From positions 1 to 5,760 of the forward strand of contig CAIRMY010000324.1 in NCBI GenBank assembly GCA_903879775.1: DNA of 5,760 nucleotides, given 5' to 3'. The notes under the pieces were generated by a model. That model did not search any database. It saw nothing but the letters and a program-made list of their open reading frames with translations, and was not told where the DNA came from. Each line of letters begins with the position of its first letter. Position 1 is the stretch's first letter. Below are positions 1 to 4,455 of this stretch, one piece after another. Made by a program: the position numbers and the translations under genes. Source of the DNA: an uncultured Bacteroidota bacterium. GTDB taxonomy: Bacteria; Bacteroidota; Bacteroidia; NS11-12g; UBA955.

Positions 1-774
1 TCAAATGGAAACGATGGATTGTTAGGGTTTGCTTATCCTCCAAATGGACATCCAAGTTGGAACGCAAATAGTTGGGTGTCAGATCCAAACCAAGGAGTTG
101 TATTGCATTATAAAATTACGGGTCGCAACAACCCATTGTCAAATACATCAATTTTGAATACATCTAGAATGGGAAGGGTTGCAGTGCATGAAGTGGGGCA
201 TTTTTTAGGTTTAAGACATATATGGGCAGATGATCAAGGGTCATTCAATCGTTGTTCTTTAGATGATTATATAGACGATACTCCGTTACAAGGTGTAGGT
301 TCTAATTTCAATTGTAATCAAACTTTGAATACATGTATTGAGGCAAAAAATGACCTTCCTGATATGATTGAAAATTATATGGATTATAGTTCACATGTTT
401 GCCAGAATATGTTTACCAAACGACAAATCATTACCATGCGAAATGCGATCAAACATTTCCGTCAAGATTTGCCAATTCAGGTACAAATTATTGAAAAAGC
501 AAGGATTTTCGACACTGTAGTTTATGACCAAGTGCTTGTTTACCCGGTTGCTAAAGACAATCGTTTAAATATTGAAGTCAAAAACGAAGATATTGTAAAC
601 AATATTTCTTACGAAGTTTACAATATGATTGGTCAAAAAATTGAAGAGAATCATCCTATCATCTCAAATTTCACTCAAATTTCTACAACAAGATATCCTT
701 CAGCAACCTACATCGTTATTTTGAGGAATTTAGATGGTAGAGTTGTAAGAAGTCAAAAGGTTGTTGTCAACTAA
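1..774 (+). CDS. Secreted M43-family (pappalysin-like) zinc metalloprotease, 3' part, with T9SS-like C-terminal domain
   Basis: The frame is open from base 1, so the gene starts outside the window; the TTG at 19 is not its start. The visible 257 residues hold the metzincin zinc site HEVGHFLGLRH at about residues 63-73 (three His ligands, catalytic Glu64). A DDTP segment follows at 92-95, cysteines at about 85, 105, 112 and 134, and the Met-turn NYMDYS near 125-130. This order (zinc site, DTP, Cys pairs, NYMDY, then a C..MFT..Q stretch) is that of the M43B cytophagalysin/pappalysin group. These proteases are exported and cleave extracellular proteins. From about residue 178 a beta-rich tail (VYPVAKDNRLNIEV, then YNMIGQKI, ending RVVRSQKVVVN) resembles a type A T9SS sorting domain, though the usual YPNP core is altered to YPVA. 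Signal peptide and propeptide would lie upstream. Family call is firm; substrate is unknown. Confidence 0.9.
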   Translation, partial: SNGNDGLLGFAYPPNGHPSWNANSWVSDPNQGVVLHYKITGRNNPLSNTSILNTSRMGRVAVHEVGHFLGLRHIWADDQGSFNRCSLDDYIDDTPLQGVGSNFNCNQTLNTCIEAKNDLPDMIENYMDYSSHVCQNMFTKRQIITMRNAIKHFRQDLPIQVQIIEKARIFDTVVYDQVLVYPVAKDNRLNIEVKNEDIVNNISYEVYNMIGQKIEENHPIISNFTQISTTRYPSATYIVILRNLDGRVVRSQKVVVN

Positions 775-1138
775 AAGTTGCTTTTTCACAGGCCGCCTCT
801 AATCTTGTCATTAAATTTTTAAGTTCAATTTCATAATGCAAAAATTGTTGTCTGCTAATTTCTGCTTTTTGATATGCATGTAAAATAAAAGCCATTAAGC
901 GATTGCATTTAACGTACGCTTTTAATATTTCTGTAGAGATTTCTTGCTTGCCAGAAACTTCGGCTATTGCCAAGTGTTTATTCACCTGTAAAGCTGTTTC
1001 TAGAATATTTACCCCAAAGTTATAGGTTAGGTTGTTTTCTCCATTCTGATTTTCTTGTTGAATTGCCAATAATCCAATATTCAATCCAACGTTTTTAATG
1101 TCTGCTATGTGATTTGTATTCATATTGCAAGAATACAT
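767..1138 (-). CDS. Small, probably all-helical protein of unknown function
   Basis: I do not recognise this 123-residue product. It has no signal peptide or membrane segment and is probably cytoplasmic. From about residue 38 on it looks like a chain of amphipathic helices: LETALQVNKHLAIAE, then TEILKAYVKCNRLMAFILHAYQ, then SRQQFLHYEIELKNLMTRLE, separated by short polar turns. This suggests a helical bundle. The last two helices loosely recall the four-helix-bundle (S23/IVS-encoded) family, but the hallmark N-terminal motif of that family is not seen, so this is only a possibility. Two starts compete: ATG at 1138, and ATG at 1123 (118 residues). The second lies 4 nt after a TATTCTTG sequence close to the Bacteroidota -7 box. 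The gene converges on the protease gene (8-bp overlap of 3' ends) and is divergent from nusB. The intact frame and absence of another gene on this stretch support it being real. Confidence 0.7.
   Translation of the reverse strand: MYSCNMNTNHIADIKNVGLNIGLLAIQQENQNGENNLTYNFGVNILETALQVNKHLAIAEVSGKQEISTEILKAYVKCNRLMAFILHAYQKAEISRQQFLHYEIELKNLMTRLEAACEKATFS
768..786 (+). terminator. Weak candidate terminator at the convergent junction
   Basis: CAACT-AAA-AGTTG can form a 5-bp stem with a 3-nt loop, followed by C and five T. It starts inside the last codons of the protease gene and lies within the 3' end of the convergent small gene. The stem is short and A/U-rich, so it may be weak or fortuitous. 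No better hairpin is visible at this junction. Confidence 0.3.
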
Positions 1139-1167
1139 GGGGTTTCATTTAAGAGTTGTCTATTACG

Positions 1168-1197
1168 CGTTTATATTCGTTTATAAGCGTTAATCAA
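1168..1197 (+). repeat. Three direct repeats at 10-bp spacing upstream of nusB
   Basis: CGTTTATATT, CGTTTATAAG and CGTTAATCAA follow one another with an exact 10-bp period; the first two share eight bases and the third is degenerate. The spacing puts each copy on the same face of the DNA helix. The array ends 11 bp before the nusB -7 box, so the third copy sits about where a -33 element would be. It lies between two divergent genes (767-1138 and nusB) and could serve either. A protein-binding site is inferred from position and spacing; no regulator family is recognised. Confidence 0.5.
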
Positions 1198-1208
1198 TAA
1201 AAATTATG

Positions 1209-1216
1209 TATCTTTG
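1209..1216 (+). promoter_or_regulatory. Bacteroidota -7 box (TATCTTTG) of the nusB operon
   Basis: TATCTTTG is an exact match to the TAnnTTTG consensus of Bacteroidota housekeeping promoters. It lies 18 nt before the chosen nusB ATG, which would leave a short leader of roughly 12 nt. No clear -33 TTG element is visible at the usual distance; the CGTTTATA repeats occupy that place. The box overlaps the alternative TTG start at 1214, which argues against that start. Confidence 0.65.
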
Positions 1217-1234
1217 CATAAATATTACGTTCTG

Positions 1235-2173
1235 ATGATTTCTAGAAGATTAGTGAGAATAAAAACGTTGCAAACGTTATATTCATGGAGGCAAAGTGGC
1301 TTAGACAACGAATTCATGTTTGTTGAAAACCTTAAAAATACAATTTACCAAAGTCATGCATTTTATTTATTTCTTTTAGACTTTCCATATCAACTGCAGC
1401 AATATTTACAAGACGAATTAAATCTAGAACGTACTAAGTTTTTCCCTGATGCTGTTAAAATTCGTCAATACAGTATTTTAAATAACACTCCCTTAATTCA
1501 AAAAGTTCACCAGGAAATTCTACTCGCCGATGAGAAGTTTGAGTATAGCTGGATTGAAATGAAAATGCATTTCGATCATTGGTTTCAAACAATGTTAACA
1601 TGGGATTTTGTAACCGATTATTCAATTTTTGAAGAGCCTGATTTTCAACAACAAAAAGAGTTTTTAGAAAATTTGTTCTTTTCTTTTGTTGATTCTCACG
1701 AACAATTCAACGAAATATTAGAAGATATTAATCCTTCTTGGCCCGATGATGCTTCAATTACCTACAGAGAAATCAGTAAAACCTTCAGCGTAAATAAAAA
1801 AACGGCTGAAATTGCATTGTCTAAATCAATTCCATTGAATGATGAAGATTTGATTTTTGGATTTAATTTATTGCGCTACACAATGAGAAATTCCGAAAAA
1901 TTTGATCAAATGGTGAGCGAAGTGACCGACAATTGGGATCCTGCGCGTATTGCAATTATTGACTTATTGATTATCAAACAAACATTGTCAGAATTTTTAT
2001 ATTTCTCGGAAATTCCGGTAAAGGTTACAATCAATGAATATTTAGAAATTACAAAAAATTATAGCACTCCAAATAGTTCAAAGTTTGTGAATGGAATTTT
2101 AGACAAGTTGCGAATTCAACTTGAAAATACCGGCCAAATTCAAAAAACTGGTAGAGGATTGCGAGAAAGTTAA
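1235..2173 (+). CDS. nusB: Transcription antitermination factor NusB, long Bacteroidota form
   Basis: NusB binds boxA RNA with NusE (ribosomal protein S10) and supports antitermination in rRNA operons. This product has 312 residues, against about 140 in E. coli; the long form is usual in Bacteroidota. The N-terminus, SRRLVRIKTLQTLYSW, matches the first NusB helix. About 150 residues of extra helical sequence follow. The recognisable NusB core lies at about 200-292: NWDPARIAIIDLLIIKQ at 233-249, then IPVKVTINEYLEI at 260-272, and YSTPNSSKFVNGILDKL at 276-292. The ATG at 1235 is chosen because MISRR is the usual family start and because the upstream TTG (1214) falls inside the promoter box. It is the first gene of a probable operon with the DUF1573 gene, yajC and coaE. 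Within the extra region, residues 143-170 look like a degenerate copy of residues 208-235 (see findings). Confidence 0.95.
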   Translation: MISRRLVRIKTLQTLYSWRQSGLDNEFMFVENLKNTIYQSHAFYLFLLDFPYQLQQYLQDELNLERTKFFPDAVKIRQYSILNNTPLIQKVHQEILLADEKFEYSWIEMKMHFDHWFQTMLTWDFVTDYSIFEEPDFQQQKEFLENLFFSFVDSHEQFNEILEDINPSWPDDASITYREISKTFSVNKKTAEIALSKSIPLNDEDLIFGFNLLRYTMRNSEKFDQMVSEVTDNWDPARIAIIDLLIIKQTLSEFLYFSEIPVKVTINEYLEITKNYSTPNSSKFVNGILDKLRIQLENTGQIQKTGRGLRES

Positions 2174-2174
2174 T

Positions 2175-2182
2175 TATATTTG
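2175..2182 (+). promoter_or_regulatory. Possible internal -7 box (TATATTTG) before the DUF1573 gene
   Basis: TATATTTG matches TAnnTTTG exactly. It begins one base after the nusB stop and ends 5 nt before the next ATG. If used, transcription would begin at or very near the start codon, giving a leaderless or nearly leaderless mRNA. A TTG at 2159-2161 is nearer than the usual -33 spacing. The match could be chance in such A/T-rich sequence. Confidence 0.35.
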
Positions 2183-2187
2183 AAAGT

Positions 2188-2697
2188 ATGAGATTGAATA
2201 AATTCTATTTTGCAATTTTAATTGGTGCTATAACGTTTGCTTGTACGCCAAATAACAAGGAAATGGAAGCTGAAGATATCGAAAACAGCAATCCTGAAAA
2301 TGCACCACAAAAGCTAGGTGCGGGCGAGATTAAGTTCGTTGACACAATCAAAGATTTTGGTAAAATTACCGATGGTGAAGTTGTTGAACATACTTATCGG
2401 TTTAAAAATGTAGGAAAGGTTCCTGTGACTATTTCTAAAGTAGAAGCTTCATGTGGTTGCACCACTCCTGATTATACCAAAGATATTATCCCTCCAGGAG
2501 GAGAAGGCAAGGTAAAAGCTACGTTTAATAGCTCTGGATATGGTTACCCTGAGGCTCCAAAGGTGGAAAAAAGTGTTTCTGTTTACTTCGACGATTGTAA
2601 AACAGATCTCGTTGTCTTAAAATTCACGGCCAACATATACGCTCCTGCAAAAGAAGGCGAAAATACATCTACCGAAACCGACAATCATAAACATTAA
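2188..2697 (+). CDS. DUF1573 domain lipoprotein
   Basis: The 169-residue product opens with a lipoprotein-type signal: basic residues R2 and K5, a hydrophobic stretch at 6-18, and a candidate lipidated cysteine at 19 in the context ITFAC. The lipobox is weak, since the -3 residue is Thr rather than Leu. An acidic linker follows to about residue 46. A DUF1573 domain, an immunoglobulin-like beta fold, spans about 48-151. It shows the usual features: a FGKITDGEVVEHTYRFKNVG strand pair, a CGCTTP motif at 89-94 and an IPPGGEGKV turn at 101-109. C89, C91 and C137 are notable for an exported protein. The C-terminal tail is polar and ends in HKH. Function of the family is not established; it probably sits in the periplasm or on a membrane. 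It lies 14 nt after nusB and 4 nt before yajC, so it is co-transcribed with them. Confidence 0.9.
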   Translation: MRLNKFYFAILIGAITFACTPNNKEMEAEDIENSNPENAPQKLGAGEIKFVDTIKDFGKITDGEVVEHTYRFKNVGKVPVTISKVEASCGCTTPDYTKDIIPPGGEGKVKATFNSSGYGYPEAPKVEKSVSVYFDDCKTDLVVLKFTANIYAPAKEGENTSTETDNHKH

Positions 2698-2701
2698 CAA
2701 G

Positions 2702-3022
2702 ATGACACAATTGAATATTTTATTACAAGCACCAGCAGCAGGTGCCGGTGGCATGAACCCAATGGTTCTTATGCTCATCATGGCTGTAATGTTCTTTTTT
2801 ATGGTGTGGCCTCAAATGCGTCGCCAAAAAAAGGCTAAAGCTTTCACTGAATCTTTGCAAAAAGGCGATAAAATTGTAACATCAGGTGGTGTTCATGGCA
2901 AAATTTCTTCAGTGACCGACACTCAATATATCATTGATATTGAGGAAGGTAAAATGAAGATTGAAAAATCTGGAGTGAGCATGGAGATGACACAGGCTGC
3001 CTATCCTGCTCCAAAAGAATAA
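2702..3022 (+). CDS. yajC: Sec translocon accessory subunit YajC
   Basis: YajC associates with SecDF-SecYEG and assists protein export at the inner membrane; it is not essential in E. coli. The 106-residue product has the family layout. A short, small-residue N-terminus (APAAGAGG at 10-17) precedes one membrane segment at about 21-36 that is rich in Met and Phe. The conserved PQMRRQKK comes directly after it (37-44). A small soluble domain follows, with KGDKIVTSGGVHGKISSV at about 54-71. The length is normal. The gene begins 4 nt after the DUF1573 stop, so translational coupling is likely, and ends 13 nt before coaE. No Shine-Dalgarno sequence is visible. Confidence 0.95.
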   Translation: MTQLNILLQAPAAGAGGMNPMVLMLIMAVMFFFMVWPQMRRQKKAKAFTESLQKGDKIVTSGGVHGKISSVTDTQYIIDIEEGKMKIEKSGVSMEMTQAAYPAPKE

Positions 3023-3035
3023 ATAAAAATAATTT

Positions 3036-3635
3036 ATGCTTAAAGTGGGTATTGCCGGCGGCATTGGCAGTGGTAAAACTGTTATTTGCCAAATATTTTC
3101 AACGCTGGGAATACCCATTTATAATGCTGATAGTGAAACCAAACAACTTTATTTCACCAATCACCAATTACAATCAAAACTCATTGAAGCCTTTGGTAGA
3201 GAATTCTATTTAACACCAAATGATTTAAATAAGTCTTTTGTAAGAAGTTTGCTCAATGAGCAAAAAACCCGAGAATTACTGAATAGCATTGTTCACCCAG
3301 TTGTTTTTAAGCACTTTGAAAATTGGGTTCAATTACAAACTTCCCCATATGTAATTAAAGAAGCGGCTATTTTATTTGAAAGTGGTGCAGATAAAACCGT
3401 AGATTTAGTTTTAGGCGTGATTGCCGACAGCGAAATACGAATCAATCGTGTGGTTCAAAGAGATTCAATGTTACGCGAATCTGTTCAAAAAATCATGGAT
3501 CTTCAGCTGTCTAATGAAGAACTCATTTCAAAATGTGATTTTGTGATTTACAATAACGGAAGTGAGTCAATTATAGAGCAAGTGCTCAAAATTCACAAGG
3601 AATTATTGCATCAAAGCACTCATTTCCAAGGCTAA
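3036..3635 (+). CDS. coaE: Dephospho-CoA kinase
   Basis: CoaE phosphorylates the ribose 3'-hydroxyl of dephospho-CoA with ATP, the last step of coenzyme A synthesis, in the cytoplasm. The 199 residues are a normal length. Visible motifs are the P-loop GGIGSGKT at 8-15, IYNAD at 28-32 (Asp32 is the likely catalytic base), the IVHP motif at 85-88, KEAAILFESG at 108-117, the lid arginines in EIRINRVVQRD at 133-143, and CDFVIYNNGS near the C-terminus. The start is the ATG after an A/T-only spacer of 13 nt from yajC; it places the P-loop at the usual distance from Met1. It is the last gene of the nusB cluster. Its last 33 bp overlap, on the opposite strand, the end of pyrF. Confidence 0.96.
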   Translation: MLKVGIAGGIGSGKTVICQIFSTLGIPIYNADSETKQLYFTNHQLQSKLIEAFGREFYLTPNDLNKSFVRSLLNEQKTRELLNSIVHPVVFKHFENWVQLQTSPYVIKEAAILFESGADKTVDLVLGVIADSEIRINRVVQRDSMLRESVQKIMDLQLSNEELISKCDFVIYNNGSESIIEQVLKIHKELLHQSTHFQG

Positions 3636-4412
3636 TTTTTTTGCTTCTTCGCCAGCTTTTTCTGCATAATCTTCTTCATTACTGGCGTAAATAATTCCTC
3701 TAGAACTATTCACCAACAAACCTATTTCAGAATTTGCGGCGGCCAAAGTAATGTCCTTCAAACTGCCACCTTGCGCACCAACACCAGGCACCAATAAAAA
3801 GTGTTCTGGAACAATTTTGCGAATTTCGGCAACTAAATTTGCACGGGTTGCACCAACAACGAACATTAAATTATCGGGGTTACCCCATTTGCAAACTGTA
3901 TTGATCACTCTTTCGTATAGTTTAAGCTCTCCAGTTTGCTGCAATTGGAAATCTTGATGTCCCACATTGCTTGTCAAGGCCAAGCAAATGACCGTTTTAT
4001 CTTCAAATTCTAAAAATGGTCTTAAGCTATCTTCGCCCATGTAAGGAGCCACTGTTATGGCATCAAAATTCATTGTTTCAAAAAATGCTTTTGCATACAT
4101 AGAACTCGTGTTTCCAATGTCGCCTCTTTTTGCATCGGCAATGTTAAACGTTTCTTGTGGCAGATAACTCAATGTTTCTTCCATCCATTCCCAACCTTTG
4201 CTTCCATATTGCTCGTAAAATGCAGTATTGATTTTATAAGCAACGCTGTAATCTTTGGTTGATTCAACAATATTTTTGTTGAATTCCAATAAACCTTTGC
4301 CACTCTTCTCTAAAGAAATAGGCAATTTTCCCATTTCAGTATCCAAGCCTGTACATAAGTAGCTTTTCTTCTGAAAAATTTGTCGAATGATGTCAGATTT
4401 TTTCACTTTCAC
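3603..4412 (-). CDS. pyrF: Orotidine 5'-phosphate decarboxylase, type 2
   Basis: PyrF decarboxylates OMP to UMP, the final step of de novo pyrimidine synthesis. The product (269 residues) belongs to the longer type 2 group, not the roughly 230-residue E. coli type. Motifs in order: CTGLDTEMGKLP at 20-31, YKIN at 59-62, the catalytic DAKRGDIGNT at 93-102 (Asp93, Lys95, Asp98), the phosphate-binding PGVGAQGG at 209-216 and NSSRGI at 235-240. The start is not ATG. GTG at 4412 and GTG at 4406 are both possible, and in-frame stops lie just upstream. From memory of Bacteroidota homologues, 4406 better fits the usual distance to the CxGLD motif. The gene is convergent with coaE (33-bp overlap of coding ends) and divergent from the gene at 4456, across a 43-bp spacer. 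Confidence 0.95.
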   Translation of the reverse strand: MKVKKSDIIRQIFQKKSYLCTGLDTEMGKLPISLEKSGKGLLEFNKNIVESTKDYSVAYKINTAFYEQYGSKGWEWMEETLSYLPQETFNIADAKRGDIGNTSSMYAKAFFETMNFDAITVAPYMGEDSLRPFLEFEDKTVICLALTSNVGHQDFQLQQTGELKLYERVINTVCKWGNPDNLMFVVGATRANLVAEIRKIVPEHFLLVPGVGAQGGSLKDITLAAANSEIGLLVNSSRGIIYASNEEDYAEKAGEEAKKLALEMSALMQ

Positions 4413-4443
4413 TGCAAATAACGGAAATCATTTTCGGATTGGT

Positions 4444-4451
4444 TACATTTG
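4444..4451 (+). promoter_or_regulatory. Candidate -7 box (TACATTTG) of the secreted-protein gene at 4456
   Basis: TACATTTG matches TAnnTTTG exactly and ends 4 nt before the ATG at 4456. The 43-bp divergent spacer from pyrF must hold the start signals of both genes, which favours a real promoter here. The predicted start of transcription falls at or next to the start codon. No convincing -33 TTG is seen. Confidence 0.45.
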
Positions 4452-4455
4452 TATT

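Noticed and set aside
1214..1234. TTG start giving NusB seven more residues
   Set aside because: The TTG is part of the TATCTTTG promoter box, and family members begin at the MISRR-like sequence encoded from 1235.
1264..1278. AACGTT-GCA-AACGTT double palindrome near the nusB start
   Set aside because: It encodes the KTLQTL repeat of the conserved first NusB helix, so the coding sequence explains it; an operator is not needed.
2909..3118. Minus-strand open frame of 69 codons
   Set aside because: It lies across the 3' end of yajC and the start of coaE, both well supported on the other strand, and its translation shows no family features.
3834..3841. TAAATTTG, an exact -7 box match on the + strand
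   Set aside because: It is antisense in the middle of pyrF, with no + strand gene start downstream nearby. Treated as chance.
3751..3957. Plus-strand open frame of 68 codons inside pyrF
   Set aside because: It is antisense to conserved PyrF sequence, including the PGVGAQGG motif, and has no recognisable protein features.
4271..4278. TATTTTTG, an exact -7 box match on the + strand
   Set aside because: It lies inside pyrF in antisense, about 180 nt from the next + strand start, which has a closer box. Treated as chance.
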